In this document: one piece after another, positions 20,292-30,016 of the stretch
Layout: every line of letters starts with the position of its first letter
How positions within the stretch are numbered: the stretch's first letter is position 1
Source: Prauserella halophila
GTDB lineage: Bacteria; Actinomycetota; Actinomycetes; Mycobacteriales; Pseudonocardiaceae
Reading direction: 5' to 3'
Length of the DNA stretch: 64,000 bases
Assembly: GCF_024171895.1 (NCBI RefSeq)
Contig: NZ_JAMTCQ010000011.1
Span: 434,001-498,000, forward strand
The notes under the pieces: model-generated
The model's input: only the letters and a program-made list of their open reading frames with translations
Told to the model about the DNA's origin: nothing
Database searches by the model: none
Position numbers and translations under genes: made by a program

Positions 20292-20611
20292 GCGCGAGCG
20301 CGCGGACCGGCCATCGTGCGGCGGTGCTCCGCGCCGATCACCGTCGCGTTCACGGTGTCCGAATCCCATTCGGCGGATTCGAGGGCGTCGATCGCCTCGA
20401 CGAGCGCCGCGCCGGTCTCCGCGTTCGGCACGACGACGTCGCCCATCGCGCCGTCGGCTCCCACCAGCACGACGCGGGCGCCCAGGCGCCCGATCCGTTC
20501 CACGACGGCCTTCGACGGCGTGCCGTGCTCGGCGACGAACCCGCGGGCGGCGGACAGCTGCGCCTTCGTCGGTTCGGTCGGGGTCTTCTCGGTGCTCTCG
20601 GTCTCAGCCAC
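20288..20611 (-). CDS. Small conserved-looking protein of unknown function
   Basis: A 107-residue acidic protein. After a Thr/Glu-rich N-terminus it has a helical stretch ('AQLSAARGFVAEHGTPSKAV') and an alternating hydrophobic core ('GARVVLVGADGAMGDVVVP'), ending in a basic tail. I do not recognise a family. It is translationally coupled to the ATP-grasp gene, so it may be its partner or substrate. Start GTG at 20611 is chosen because a TACACT -10 lies 6 nt upstream; a longer frame to 20662 would run through that promoter. Confidence 0.65.
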   Translation of the reverse strand: MAETESTEKTPTEPTKAQLSAARGFVAEHGTPSKAVVERIGRLGARVVLVGADGAMGDVVVPNAETGAALVEAIDALESAEWDSDTVNATVIGAEHRRTMAGPRARA

Positions 20612-20617
20612 GGCGAC

Positions 20618-20623
20618 AGTGTA
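20618..20623 (-). promoter_or_regulatory. Predicted -10 of leaderless small-gene/ATP-grasp mRNA
   Basis: TACACT on the minus strand ends exactly 6 nt before the GTG at 20611, the same hexamer and spacing as at ctaA. The divergent qor gene may use TAAGGT at 20685-20690. Confidence 0.55.
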
Positions 20624-20733
20624 GGGGGCAGGCCCCACGGCACGGGCCGGGACGCGCTGCACGTCACGATCATGACCTCGGCTCTAAGGTCGGAACCGTC
20701 ACGTCCCACGAACCCCACCCAGGAGGTAACCGC

Positions 20734-21705
20734 ATGCCCACAGCCATCCGGATCGAACGCACCGGAGGTCCGGAGGTCCTCACGCCTGCGGACGTCGAGA
20801 CGCCCTCCCCCGGACCGGGCCAGGTGCTCGTCGACGTCGCCGCCGCCGGGGTCAACTACATCGACACGTATCAGCGGGCCGGCGTTTACCCGATGGACCT
20901 GCCGTACACGCCGGGGCTCGAAGGCGCAGGCACGGTCGCCGCGGTCGGGTCCGGGGTCACCGGCCTCACCCTCGGCGACCGGGTGGCGTGGCAAGGACAT
21001 CCCGGCGGATACGCGCAGCGGGCTCTCGTGCCGGCCGCCGTGGCCGTCCCCGTACCCGACGAGGTACCCGCCGAGACGGCGGCGGCCGTCATGCTGCAGG
21101 GCATCACGGCGCACTACCTCGTCAACTCGACGTACCCGGTGGCCGAAGGCGAGACGATCCTCGTGCACGCGGCCGCGGGCGGAGTGGGCCTGCTGCTGAC
21201 CCAGCTCGCCAAGGCCAAGGGTGCGCGTGTACTCGGCACCGTGTCGACGGCGGAGAAGGAGACCCTCGCGCGGCAGGCGGGCGCCGACGAGGTGATCCGC
21301 TACACGGACCGGGACTTCGCCGACGCGGTTCGGGAACTCACCGGCGGCGAGGGCGCCGCTGTCGTGTACGACGGCGTCGGCGCGAGCACGTACGAGGCGA
21401 GCCTGCGCTGCCTGCGCAGGCGGGGCATGCTCGTGCTGTTCGGAGCCTCCAGCGGTCCCGTGCCACCGATCGATCCGCAGCTGCTCAACTCCGGCGGGTC
21501 GTTGTTCCTCACCCGCCCGACGGCTGCGGACCACGTCGCCACCCGGGACGAGCTCACCTGGCGTACCGGTGAGCTGTTCGCGGCCGTCGCGGCCGGCACC
21601 CTCGACGTGCGGATCGGCGCGCGCTACCCACTGGCCGACGCGCGTACGGCCCACGAGGATCTCCAGGGCCGCCGCACCACCGGCAAGGTGCTGCTCATCC
21701 CCTGA
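20734..21705 (+). CDS. qor: NADPH:quinone oxidoreductase (zinc-free MDR family)
   Basis: A 323-residue quinone reductase of the medium-chain dehydrogenase superfamily. 'AAGVNYIDTYQRAGVYP' and 'PGLEGAGTVAAVG' are the Qor substrate-domain signatures, and 'VHAAAGGVGLLLTQLAK' is the dinucleotide-binding Rossmann motif. The structural zinc cysteines of alcohol dehydrogenases are absent. It reduces quinones with NADPH. ATG preceded by AGGAGG (20721-20726). Corresponds in position to Rv1454c. Confidence 0.93.
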   Translation: MPTAIRIERTGGPEVLTPADVETPSPGPGQVLVDVAAAGVNYIDTYQRAGVYPMDLPYTPGLEGAGTVAAVGSGVTGLTLGDRVAWQGHPGGYAQRALVPAAVAVPVPDEVPAETAAAVMLQGITAHYLVNSTYPVAEGETILVHAAAGGVGLLLTQLAKAKGARVLGTVSTAEKETLARQAGADEVIRYTDRDFADAVRELTGGEGAAVVYDGVGASTYEASLRCLRRRGMLVLFGASSGPVPPIDPQLLNSGGSLFLTRPTAADHVATRDELTWRTGELFAAVAAGTLDVRIGARYPLADARTAHEDLQGRRTTGKVLLIP

Positions 21706-21724
21706 GGAACCGCCGACGTACGAC

Positions 21725-21763
21725 CGCCCCCCGGCGGCTCCTCTCCGAGGGCCGCCGGGGGCG
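21725..21763. terminator. Bidirectional terminator hairpin between qor and FKBP gene
   Basis: Arms 21725-21738 and 21751-21763 pair over 13 bp with one bulged C and a 12-nt loop. Converging genes on both sides support a two-way terminator. Confidence 0.8.
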
Positions 21764-21780
21764 GATTCGCGGCGTGGGAA

Positions 21781-21821
21781 CGGTCCGCGTCAGGCGACGG
21801 AGCGGTCCGCGTCAGGCGACG
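21781..21821. repeat. 19-bp direct repeat at the FKBP stop codon
   Basis: CGGTCCGCGTCAGGCGACG occurs at 21781-21799 and 21803-21821. The second copy contains the stop codon and the last codons of the FKBP gene; the first is a downstream duplicate. Confidence 0.8.
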
Positions 21822-22411
21822 CCGGTGACCTCGGCCACCACGACGAGATTCTCACCGGCGAGCGGATTGCCGCTCTGCTCGGCATAACCGAGGTCCGGCG
21901 GCAGCACGACGACGCGCTCGCCACCCTGGCGCACGCCTTCCAGACCCTGCTGCCAGCCCTCGATCTCGCCCGCCGACGCCGACAGGTCGATCGATGCGGT
22001 GCCGCTGTCGGCGACGCTGCCGTCGGACCAGCCGACCACGGTGTAATCCAGCTGCACCGTCGACTGCGGCGTCGCGGCGGCGCCGGACCCGGGCTCGAGA
22101 TCACGGGTGAGGACCTGCGCCGGGGCGGCGCAGTCGCGCGGAATCTCGACCCGCGGCTCGGCCGCCGCGTTGTCGACGGTGATGTCGTCGGCCGCACAGG
22201 CGGTGGTGTCGTCGCCCGCGCCGGCGTGTCCGCCGCCGTCGGCGCCGTCGCCGCTGTCGGACGCGGGACTCTCGGAGACCGACACGGGTGCGGGCGTGTG
22301 CGTGTTCTGCTCACCCGCCTGCTGGTCGGTCGGTTCCTGCAGGGACGGCGAGCACGCCGCGAGCGCCGTGGCGGCGGCCGCCGCGATCAGGATCTTGCCA
22401 GCTTTGCGCAT
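21812..22411 (-). CDS. FKBP-type peptidyl-prolyl cis-trans isomerase lipoprotein
   Basis: A 199-residue lipoprotein. Signal peptide residues 1-19 end in the lipobox LAAC with the acylated Cys20, followed by an acidic/Ser/Gly linker to about residue 75. The C-terminal domain (about 105-199) is FKBP: 'VQLDYTVVGWSDGSVADSG', 'EIEGWQQGLEGVRQGGERVVVLPP' (split) and 'LGYAEQ'. It should help fold exported proteins on the outer face of the membrane. The ATG coincides with the predicted transcription start. Confidence 0.9.
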   Translation of the reverse strand: MRKAGKILIAAAAATALAACSPSLQEPTDQQAGEQNTHTPAPVSVSESPASDSGDGADGGGHAGAGDDTTACAADDITVDNAAAEPRVEIPRDCAAPAQVLTRDLEPGSGAAATPQSTVQLDYTVVGWSDGSVADSGTASIDLSASAGEIEGWQQGLEGVRQGGERVVVLPPDLGYAEQSGNPLAGENLVVVAEVTGVA

Positions 22412-22417
22412 GCGCCT

Positions 22418-22423
22418 ACCCTA
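22418..22423 (-). promoter_or_regulatory. Predicted -10 of leaderless FKBP mRNA
   Basis: TAGGGT lies exactly 6 nt before the ATG at 22411, inside the 21-nt gap after the helicase stop, so the FKBP gene probably has its own leaderless transcript. Confidence 0.6.
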
Positions 22424-22432
22424 GCGGCCCGC

Positions 22433-24817
22433 TCACCGAGTGGTTTCCGCACCTGACACCGCGGGCTCGAGCGCTGCGGGTACCGGGCCGGTGTGCACGA
22501 TCCCGAGCCGTTGCGTGGCGCGGGTCAACGCGACGTACAGGTCGTTCGGACCGCGCGGCGACTCGGCGATGATCTCGTCCGGCGCCAGGACCACGACCGA
22601 GTCGAACTCGAGTCCCTTCGCCCTGCCGACGGTCAGCACCGACACGCGGTCGGCGGCCGCCTCGACGGAGTCGAACGTCACATCCACCAGCGCCTCGGGG
22701 ACGACGACAGCCACCGTACCTCCGTCCACTTCGGCCAGTTCGCCGTCCACAACGGACCCCAGGGTCGCAGCCGGGTCACTCCGGTCGGCGCAGCTCTGCC
22801 ACGGCCGCACCCCGGTGTCACGCACGGACTGCGGAGCGCGCAACTCCGGATCGATCGCCGCGAGCACGCCCGCGGCGACCTCCATCACCTCGGCGGGGGT
22901 GCGGTAGTTCACGGTGAGTTCGCGCAGCCGCCAGCGATCCCCGACGTACGGCGACAGCACCTCGCCCCACGACGACGTCCCGCCGCGCGATCCGGTTTGC
23001 GACACGTCCCCGACCAGCGTCATCGACCTGCTCGGGCAGCGCCGCATCAGCGTGCGCCAGTCCATCGCCGACAACTCCTGTGCCTCGTCGACGATGACAT
23101 GCCCGAACGTCCAGGTCCGGTCCTTGGCTGCGCGCTGGGCCGCGGTCAGGTTGCTGCTGGCCTCCTGCCGCTCGGCGATCATCTCGGCGTCGAGGACGTC
23201 GCGCACCCGGATCTGGTCCTCGTCGAGGATCTCGTCGTCCTGCTCGAGCACGTGCAGCACGCCCTCGGCGTAGGCACGTTGCTCGCGTTCACGCCGTTCG
23301 CGCCGTTGCCGTGCCTCGGTGTCGTCCTCACCCAGCAGCTCGGCCAGTTCGTCGAGCAACGGCACGTCACCGGGGGTCCACCACGACCCGGGACTGCGCA
23401 GCAGCCCGTCCCGGTCGCCGTCCGGCAGCAGGCCGTCGGTGGCCGACGCCAGCCGGCCTGCGTCGGTGAGCACGTCGGCGAGCAGTTCCTGCGGCGTCAG
23501 CTTGGGCCACAGTTCGTGCAGCGCCGCGAGGACCGCGCGGTCCTCGGCGAGCTCCTGCCTGATCGTGGCGTGGTCGCGCTCGTCGAGCAGCACGCCGTCG
23601 TCGGCCTCGTCACCGGTCAACGGGATCTCCGGGACGTCGTCGAGCACGCTGGACTCGAGTCGTGCCACGGCCTGCTCCGCGAGCGCGTCGAGAAGTGTGT
23701 CGACGAACACGCGGCGTGCCGCGTTGTGCGGCTTCAGGGTCGCCCGCGCCTTCTCCCGCGCCTGCTCGCAGGTGCGTCGATCCAGCGTCAGCCCGTCGCC
23801 GTCCTCGACCTCGATGGGCAGCACGTCGTCGGGCACGGTCTGCCGATCGCGCACGGCCCGGGCGAGCACGTCCGCCATGACGATGCGGCCCTTGACCTCC
23901 GCGGTCTCCGGCGTGTCGGTGCCGACCGCCTCGAGGCCGGGGAGCAGCTCCCCGACCGTCGCCAGCAGCACACCCGTCTCGCCCAGCGACGGCAGCACCT
24001 GGCCGATGTAGCGCAGGAACGTGCTGTTCGGCCCGACGACCAGCACGCCGCGCGTCGTGAGCTGTCTGCGATGGGTGTAGAGCAGGTACGCGGCGCGATG
24101 CAGGGCGACGGCCGTCTTGCCCGTACCGGGGCCACCTTGGACGACCAGCACGCCGCCCATGTCGGCGCGGATGATGCGGTCCTGCTCGGCCTGGATGGTG
24201 GCGACGATGTCGCTCATCTCACCGGTGCGGCGACGTTCCAGCGCGGACAGCAGCGCCGCTTCGCCTGCGAGGCCCAGGTGGTCGCTGTCGCCGTCCTCGC
24301 CGAGGTCGAGCACCTCGTCGTCCACGCCGACGACCCGCCGGGTCAGGGTGCGCAGGTGCCTCCGTCTGCGCACGCCGTCCGGGGACGCGGCCGTGGCCAG
24401 GTAGAACGGGCGCGCCACCGGGGCACGCCAGTCGATCAGCAGTGGCCGGTAGTCGTCGGCCTCGTCGAACAGTCCGAGCCTGCCGATGTACAGCGGTGAT
24501 TCGACGTCCCCGGCCGCGAGACGGTCCGCGGTGAAGTCGAGGCGGCCGAAGCACAGTCCCTGTTCGACGGTCTTCAGCTGTGCCATGCGGTCGCTGTAGG
24601 TGGCTGTCGCGGTTTCGCGTTCGGCCTGTGCCTGCGGCTCGCCGTCGTCGACGGCGCGGAGGCTGTCCTCGAGCCTGCGGGCGACGAGCTCACGCTCGGC
24701 GTCCAGAGCGGCGTACAGACCGGTGACGTACGCCTGTTCCTCGGCGATCGCGGTGGTCTTGCCGGTTTCGGCGGTGTTACCGGTTTCGGTGGCCCGATCG
24801 TCGGCGGACACGGACAA
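22433..24817 (-). CDS. helR: HelD/HelR-like RNA-polymerase-associated helicase (UvrD/Rep superfamily 1)
   Basis: A 794-residue superfamily-1 ATPase. An N-terminal coiled-coil (about residues 15-75) precedes the core, as in actinobacterial HelD proteins, which insert this arm into RNA polymerase. Motif I is 'VVQGGPGTGKTAVAL', motif II 'VIVDEAQELS', motif III 'LVGDVSQTGS', motif VI 'YVALTRATQRLGI'. Known homologues release stalled or rifamycin-bound polymerase and recycle it. Start set at TTG 24817, 9 nt after AAAGG; GTG 24811 is the alternative. No rifamycin-associated element is seen upstream. The symbol is by family. Confidence 0.85.
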   Translation of the reverse strand: MSVSADDRATETGNTAETGKTTAIAEEQAYVTGLYAALDAERELVARRLEDSLRAVDDGEPQAQAERETATATYSDRMAQLKTVEQGLCFGRLDFTADRLAAGDVESPLYIGRLGLFDEADDYRPLLIDWRAPVARPFYLATAASPDGVRRRRHLRTLTRRVVGVDDEVLDLGEDGDSDHLGLAGEAALLSALERRRTGEMSDIVATIQAEQDRIIRADMGGVLVVQGGPGTGKTAVALHRAAYLLYTHRRQLTTRGVLVVGPNSTFLRYIGQVLPSLGETGVLLATVGELLPGLEAVGTDTPETAEVKGRIVMADVLARAVRDRQTVPDDVLPIEVEDGDGLTLDRRTCEQAREKARATLKPHNAARRVFVDTLLDALAEQAVARLESSVLDDVPEIPLTGDEADDGVLLDERDHATIRQELAEDRAVLAALHELWPKLTPQELLADVLTDAGRLASATDGLLPDGDRDGLLRSPGSWWTPGDVPLLDELAELLGEDDTEARQRRERREREQRAYAEGVLHVLEQDDEILDEDQIRVRDVLDAEMIAERQEASSNLTAAQRAAKDRTWTFGHVIVDEAQELSAMDWRTLMRRCPSRSMTLVGDVSQTGSRGGTSSWGEVLSPYVGDRWRLRELTVNYRTPAEVMEVAAGVLAAIDPELRAPQSVRDTGVRPWQSCADRSDPAATLGSVVDGELAEVDGGTVAVVVPEALVDVTFDSVEAAADRVSVLTVGRAKGLEFDSVVVLAPDEIIAESPRGPNDLYVALTRATQRLGIVHTGPVPAALEPAVSGAETTR

Positions 24818-25216
24818 GGGGCGGCGCCTTTCGGACGTGGGGAGGTTCGGGCGTGGGGAGGTTCGGCCGAGGTTCAACGACCGGGGTCGCGTATGAATTC
24901 CCGGGAAGCGAGATGAGCAACCCACCCCGCCCCACGCGATGAGACGTCATGGGCGCGCCCTGCTCCCCCGTCGGCGCAACGGCATTCCCCGACCGACGGC
25001 ACCCCGCCCCTCGCAACGGCACCCCGACCTCGCAACGGCACCCCGACCGAAGGGAGGGGGTGGGGTTGGGAGGGGGCAGATCGCGCAGCCGAAGGCGCTG
25101 AATCGCGAGGGCAGGGGGCGTCCAACGGACCGACAGGAACCTACGCGCGACACGCGGGCGCCCCCTGCCCGACCGATTGCAGTGGCGCGATGAATTGCAG
25201 TGGCGCGATGAAGAAC
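24818..25216. other. Repeat-rich intergenic region helR-ctaB
   Basis: This roughly 400-bp gap contains a 16-bp tandem pair (CGTGGGGAGGTTCGG core, 24836-24867), a four-unit 18-19-bp tandem array (CGCAACGGCACCCCGAC-like, 24975-25049) and an exact 18-bp tandem duplication (25176-25211). No coding signal is convincing. Confidence 0.65.
25176..25211. repeat. Exact 18-bp tandem duplication downstream of ctaB
   Basis: ATTGCAGTGGCGCGATGA occurs at 25176-25193 and again at 25194-25211, ending 6 nt from the ctaB stop codon. Confidence 0.9.
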
Positions 25217-26242
25217 TCAGAACGGCAGGCCGAGCACCGGCATGCCGATCGCGGAGTCGACGGCGAGCGCGACGAACACGATCATGAGGTAGGTGTTGGA
25301 GCGGTGGAACAGCGCCATCGGCTTGGTTTCGCGGCCGCGTTTCACGCCCGCGTACAGACTGTGGGCGTAGAACAGGAACCAGGCACCCGCCAGCCCTGCG
25401 AATCCGGCGTACAGCCAGCTCGTGGCAGGCACGAGCAACAGCGTCCAGCCGACCATGACCCACGAGTAGACGACGATCTGCTTGGCGACGTGCAGCGGGC
25501 TCGCCACCACGGGCAGCATCGGAACACCCGCACGCTCGTAGTCGTCGCGGTACTTCATGCCGAGCGCCCACGTGTGCGGGGGCGTCCAGAAGAAGATGAC
25601 GCCGAACATGACGAACGCGGGCCATTCGACGGTGCCGGTCACCGCGGCCCAGCCGATCACGACGGGCATGCAGCCCGCGGCGCCGCCCCAGACGACGTTC
25701 TGCGGCGTCCGCCGCTTGAGCCCGAGGGTGTAGACGAAGATGTAGAACAGGATCGTCGCGATCGCCAGCAGCCCGGCCAGCAGATTGACCGTGCCGTAGA
25801 GCAGCCCGAACGACGCCGCACCGAGCGCGAGCCCGAAGATCAGCGCGTTGGTGCGCGGCACGGTGTCCCGCACGAGTGGCCGCTTCTTCGTGCGGTTCAT
25901 GACCTTGTCGATGTCGGCGTCGACGACGCAGTTGAGCGCGTTGGCACTGCCCGCAGCCATGGTGCCGCCGACGAGTGTCGCGAGCAGCAGCCACGGGCTG
26001 GGGATCTCGCGGCCCGCCAGGAACATCGCGGGGATCGTCGTGACGAGCAGCAACTCGATCACGCGTGGTTTGGCCAGGGCCGCGTAGGCCGCGACCGCAC
26101 CGCGCACACCACGCCTGCCGCCGGAGGGCCCACCGTCGGCAGCGGCCCCGCCTGCGGAGTCGGCACCGTCGACGTTGCTGTTGCCGGCGCTGGTGTGACC
26201 ACTGCGCCCATGCGGCGCATGCGCAGCGTGCACCAACGACAT
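25217..26242 (-). CDS. ctaB: Protoheme IX farnesyltransferase (heme O synthase)
   Basis: A 341-residue UbiA-family prenyltransferase with nine hydrophobic helices. The first Asp-rich motif is in '[20 protein letters not shown]' and the second region '[18 protein letters not shown]'. It attaches farnesyl to heme b to make heme O, which CtaA turns into heme A. ATG at 26242 follows GGGAG; the longer open frame upstream is low-complexity. The N-terminal 40 residues are Gly/Ala/Ser-rich and probably disordered. Confidence 0.95.
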   Translation of the reverse strand: MSLVHAAHAPHGRSGHTSAGNSNVDGADSAGGAAADGGPSGGRRGVRGAVAAYAALAKPRVIELLLVTTIPAMFLAGREIPSPWLLLATLVGGTMAAGSANALNCVVDADIDKVMNRTKKRPLVRDTVPRTNALIFGLALGAASFGLLYGTVNLLAGLLAIATILFYIFVYTLGLKRRTPQNVVWGGAAGCMPVVIGWAAVTGTVEWPAFVMFGVIFFWTPPHTWALGMKYRDDYERAGVPMLPVVASPLHVAKQIVVYSWVMVGWTLLLVPATSWLYAGFAGLAGAWFLFYAHSLYAGVKRGRETKPMALFHRSNTYLMIVFVALAVDSAIGMPVLGLPF

Positions 26243-26777
26243 GTCGCTCCCTGCGTCAGATTCGGGTCGGGCCGTGACGGCGCGGACACCGCACGGCGCG
26301 GGTCGGCCGTTTCCGTGACAAAGGGTAGTAGAGGCCCGGCGAGCCCCGGCGCACGGCACCCCGGGGGCGCAGCGCACGTCACATCCGGCCGTCACCGGCG
26401 GAGCCGGCGGAGCCGGCGGAGCCGACACCGGCCTGCAAGCGCGAGCGCGAGCGCGAGCGGGCAGGGCACACCGGTCGGGTCACACCGGTGCCCACCCGGC
26501 GCGCCCGGGCGCGCCGGCGCGGCGGGCGGACTACGCTGGCCTCCGTCGGCCGCCCGGTCGGCATCCACCCGGCGAACCCCATGGGCACGCGGCGCCTGAT
26601 CGATTAAGATCGCGGTGACGGCGTCCACGTGGTCGCAGTACGTACATCCGGCGCCACCGCACCCGGCGCCCCGGGCGTGCACCGAAACCGGAGCGTGCGC
26701 CCGAGCCGGAGCGTGCGCCCGGACCAGAGCGTTCGCCGAAACAGCTTCAGCCAAAGACGATCAGGAGCCGAGTTCTA
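26243..26777. other. ctaB-tkt divergent intergenic region with three repeat tracts
   Basis: This 535-bp gap has (GGCGGAGCC)n-like repeats at 26395-26424, a GCGCGA hexamer run at 26440-26459, and a three-unit 18-19-bp tandem array (CCGAGCCGGAGCGTGCGC-like, 26682-26736) just before tkt. TAAGAT at 26605-26610 is a possible tkt -10, which would give a leader of about 160 nt. A 120-codon minus-strand frame here is repeat-derived. Confidence 0.6.
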
Positions 26778-28877
26778 GTGTCGGAAATCGCCTCGACCGC
26801 GGAGAACAACCCCTTGCTGCGCCGGAACTACCCGGCCGACTGGGCCGACGTCGACACCCGCGCCGTGGACACCATCCGCGTCCTTGCCGCCGACGCGGTG
26901 GAGCATTGCGGCAGCGGCCACCCCGGCACGGCGATGAGCCTGGCTCCGGCGGCCTATTCACTGTTCCAGCGGATCATGCGCCACGACCCCGCGGACCCGG
27001 AGTGGCCCGCGCGCGACCGGTTCGTGCTGTCGGCGGGCCATTCGAGCCTGACGCTGTACATCCAGCTGTTCCTCGCCGGATACGGCCTCGAGATGGCCGA
27101 TCTCGAGCAGCTGCGCAAGTGGGAGTCGAGGACGCCGGGGCACCCGGAGTACCGCCACACCCCCGGCGTCGAGACGACCACCGGACCGCTCGGCCAGGGA
27201 CTGGCGAACGCGGTCGGTATGGCCATGGCCGCCCGCCGCGAGCGCGGCCTGCTCGACCCGGAGAGCCCGGTGGGCGAGAGCCCGTTCGACCACCACGTGT
27301 ACGTCGTCGCCTCCGACGGTGACATCGAAGAGGGCGTCACGTCCGAGGCCTCCTCCATCGCGGGCCGGCAGGAACTCGGCAACCTCGTGGTCATCTACGA
27401 CGACAACGAGATCTCCATCGAGGACGACACGAACATCGCCCTGTCCGAGGACACCGCCAAGCGCTACGAGGCCTACGGCTGGCATGTGGAGGTCGTCGAG
27501 GGCGGCGAGGACGTCGTCGCCTTCGAGAACGCGATCGCCGCGGCCAAGGCCGAGACGAGCAGGCCGTCGTTCATTCTGCTGCGCACGGTGATCGGCTACC
27601 CGGCGCCGACGAAGATGGCCACCGGCAAGGCTCACGGTGCCGCGCTGGGCGCCGACGAGGTCGCGAGCGTGAAGAAGGCCCTGGACTTCGACCCCGAGCG
27701 CAGCTTCGCCATCGAGGACGAGGTGCTGGCCCACACCCGCAAGGCGCTGGACCGCGGCAAGACGGAGCGCGCGCAGTGGCAGGAGCGCTTCAACGCCTGG
27801 GCCGAGAAGAATCCGGAGCGCAAGCAGCTCGCCGACCGGCTCCGCACCCGGTCGCTGCCGGAGGGCTGGGCCGAGAAGCTGCCGACGTGGGAACCGGACG
27901 AGAAGGGCGTGGCCACGCGCAAGGCCTCCGGTCAGGTACTCAACGCCGTCGCGGACGTGCTGCCCGAGCTGTGGGGCGGTTCGGCCGACCTGGCCGAGAG
28001 CAACAACACCGTCATCAACGGCTCCGACTCGTTCGGCCCCGAGTCCGCGTCGACGGACATGTTCGAGATGAAGCCGTACGGCCGGAACCTGCACTTCGGT
28101 GTGCGCGAGCACGCGATGGGCTCGATCCTCAACGGCATCGCGCTGCACGGCGGCACCCGTCCGTACGGCGCCACGTTCCTGATCTTCAGCGACTACATGC
28201 GCCCGGCCGTCCGCCTGGCCGCGTTGATGAAGGCGCCCGTCACCTACGTCTGGACGCACGACTCGATCGGCCTCGGCGAGGACGGTCCGACGCATCAGCC
28301 GATCGAGCAGCTGTCGGCGCTCAGGGCCATCCCGGGGCTGAGCGTCGCGCGCCCCGCCGATGCCAACGAGACGGCCGCCGTGTGGAAGGCCTCGCTGGAG
28401 GACACTCAGCACCCGACCGGCCTCGCCCTCACCCGGCAGAACGTGCCGGTGCTCGAGGGCACGAACGCCGAGGGCGTCGCCAAGGGCGGCTACGTGTTGG
28501 CCGAGGCGTCCAACGGCAATCCGGAGGTCGTGCTCATCGCCACCGGTTCCGAGGTGCAGCTGGCCGTCGAGGCCAGGGCGACCCTCGAGGCCGACGGCGT
28601 CGCGGCGAGCGTCGTGTCGATGCCGTGTGTCGAGTGGTTCGACCGCCAGGACCAGGCCTACCGCGACGCCGTGATCCCGCCGACCGTGACGGCGCGGGTC
28701 GCCGTCGAGGCGGGCATCGCCCAGCCGTGGCACCGGTTCGTCGGCGACGGCGGCGAGATCGTCTCGATCGAGCACTTCGGCGCCTCCGCCGACTACAAGA
28801 CGCTGTTCCGCGAGTTCGGCATCACCGCGGAGGCCGTGGTCACCGCGGCCCGCCGCGCACTGGACAAGAACTCCTGA
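26778..28877 (+). CDS. tkt: Transketolase
   Basis: A 699-residue thiamine-diphosphate enzyme moving two-carbon ketol units between pentose-phosphate sugars. The TPP motif '[21 protein letters not shown]' (shortened) begins with G-D; '[17 protein letters not shown]' and '[20 protein letters not shown]' are transketolase hallmarks. GTG start preceded by CAGGAG (26762-26767). First gene of tkt-tal-pgi-zwf-opcA-pgl, an order shared with Streptomyces. Confidence 0.98.
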   Translation: MSEIASTAENNPLLRRNYPADWADVDTRAVDTIRVLAADAVEHCGSGHPGTAMSLAPAAYSLFQRIMRHDPADPEWPARDRFVLSAGHSSLTLYIQLFLAGYGLEMADLEQLRKWESRTPGHPEYRHTPGVETTTGPLGQGLANAVGMAMAARRERGLLDPESPVGESPFDHHVYVVASDGDIEEGVTSEASSIAGRQELGNLVVIYDDNEISIEDDTNIALSEDTAKRYEAYGWHVEVVEGGEDVVAFENAIAAAKAETSRPSFILLRTVIGYPAPTKMATGKAHGAALGADEVASVKKALDFDPERSFAIEDEVLAHTRKALDRGKTERAQWQERFNAWAEKNPERKQLADRLRTRSLPEGWAEKLPTWEPDEKGVATRKASGQVLNAVADVLPELWGGSADLAESNNTVINGSDSFGPESASTDMFEMKPYGRNLHFGVREHAMGSILNGIALHGGTRPYGATFLIFSDYMRPAVRLAALMKAPVTYVWTHDSIGLGEDGPTHQPIEQLSALRAIPGLSVARPADANETAAVWKASLEDTQHPTGLALTRQNVPVLEGTNAEGVAKGGYVLAEASNGNPEVVLIATGSEVQLAVEARATLEADGVAASVVSMPCVEWFDRQDQAYRDAVIPPTVTARVAVEAGIAQPWHRFVGDGGEIVSIEHFGASADYKTLFREFGITAEAVVTAARRALDKNS

Positions 28878-28897
28878 CCGGATTGGGGAATCACCTG

Positions 28898-30007
28898 ATG
28901 AGCACCAACCTTGCGGCTCTGTCCCAGGCCGGCGTGTCGATCTGGCTCGACGACCTGTCCCGCGACCGGATCACTTCCGGCAACCTCGCCGAGCTGATCC
29001 GCGACTGGCACGTCGTGGGCGTCACGACCAACCCGACGATCTTCGCGGGCGCCCTGTCCGACGGCGAGGCCTACGACGCGCAGGTGCGTGAGCTCGCGGC
29101 GCGCGGTGCCGACGTGCACGCCACCGTGCGTGAGCTGACCACCACGGACGTGCGCAACGCCGCGGACGTGTTCCGCGACGTGTACAGCGAGACCGGCGGC
29201 GTCGACGGCCGCGTGTCGATCGAGGTCGACCCCGGCCTGGCCCGCGACACCGACAAGACCGTCGCCGAGGCGGCCGACCTGTGGAAGACGGTCGACCGGC
29301 CGAACGTGCTGGTGAAGATCCCGGCCACCGAAGAGGGCCTGCCCGCGATCACGAAGACGCTCGCCCAGGGCATCAGCGTCAACGTCACGCTGATCTTCTC
29401 GGTCGAGCGGTACCGCGCCGTGATCGACGCCTACTTCGCCGGTCTCGAGCAGGCGAAGGCCAACGGCCACGACGTGTCGGCGATCCATTCCGTCGCCTCG
29501 TTCTTCGTGTCCCGTGTGGACAGCGAGATCGACAAGCGACTCGAGGCGATCGGGACCGACGGGGCACTCGGCCTCCGTGGCGAGGCCGCCGTCGCCAACG
29601 CCCGGCTCGCCTACGCCGCCTACGAGGAGCTGTTCTCCTCCGAACGGTGGCAGGCGCTCGAGGCCGACGGCGCGCACCCTCAGCGTCCACTGTGGGCGTC
29701 CACCGGGGTGAAGAACCCGGACTACTCCGACACGCGCTACGTCGACGGGCTCGTCGTCGCCGGCACCGTCAACACGATGCCGGAGTCCACGCTGGAGGCC
29801 TCGGCCGACCACGCGAACGTCACCGGCGACACGATGTCCGGCACGGCGGAGCAGGCCCAGACCGTGTTCGACACGCTGGCGGCCGCAGGCATCGACATCC
29901 CCGACGTGTTCGTCACGCTCGAGAACGAGGGCGTGGAGAAGTTCGACAAGTCGTGGGGCGAGCTGCTCGACACCGTGTCGGGCCAGCTCGAGAAGGCGAA
30001 GGGCTGA
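28898..30007 (+). CDS. tal: Transaldolase
   Basis: A 369-residue transaldolase of the actinobacterial type. The Schiff-base lysine lies in '[16 protein letters not shown]'; '[12 protein letters not shown]' near residue 40 and '[19 protein letters not shown]' are family signatures. It transfers dihydroxyacetone units between sedoheptulose-7-phosphate and glyceraldehyde-3-phosphate. ATG is 20 nt after tkt, with GGGGAA upstream. Confidence 0.97.
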   Translation: MSTNLAALSQAGVSIWLDDLSRDRITSGNLAELIRDWHVVGVTTNPTIFAGALSDGEAYDAQVRELAARGADVHATVRELTTTDVRNAADVFRDVYSETGGVDGRVSIEVDPGLARDTDKTVAEAADLWKTVDRPNVLVKIPATEEGLPAITKTLAQGISVNVTLIFSVERYRAVIDAYFAGLEQAKANGHDVSAIHSVASFFVSRVDSEIDKRLEAIGTDGALGLRGEAAVANARLAYAAYEELFSSERWQALEADGAHPQRPLWASTGVKNPDYSDTRYVDGLVVAGTVNTMPESTLEASADHANVTGDTMSGTAEQAQTVFDTLAAAGIDIPDVFVTLENEGVEKFDKSWGELLDTVSGQLEKAKG

Positions 30008-30016
30008 GGCACGGGA

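Noticed and set aside
24818-25216. Rifamycin-associated element upstream of helR
   Set aside because: No 19-bp inverted repeat of the RAE type was seen; only tandem repeats.
26392-26754. 120-codon minus-strand ORF between ctaB and tkt
   Set aside because: Built from the local tandem repeats (AHAPAR-type units), no ribosome site; not supported as a gene.
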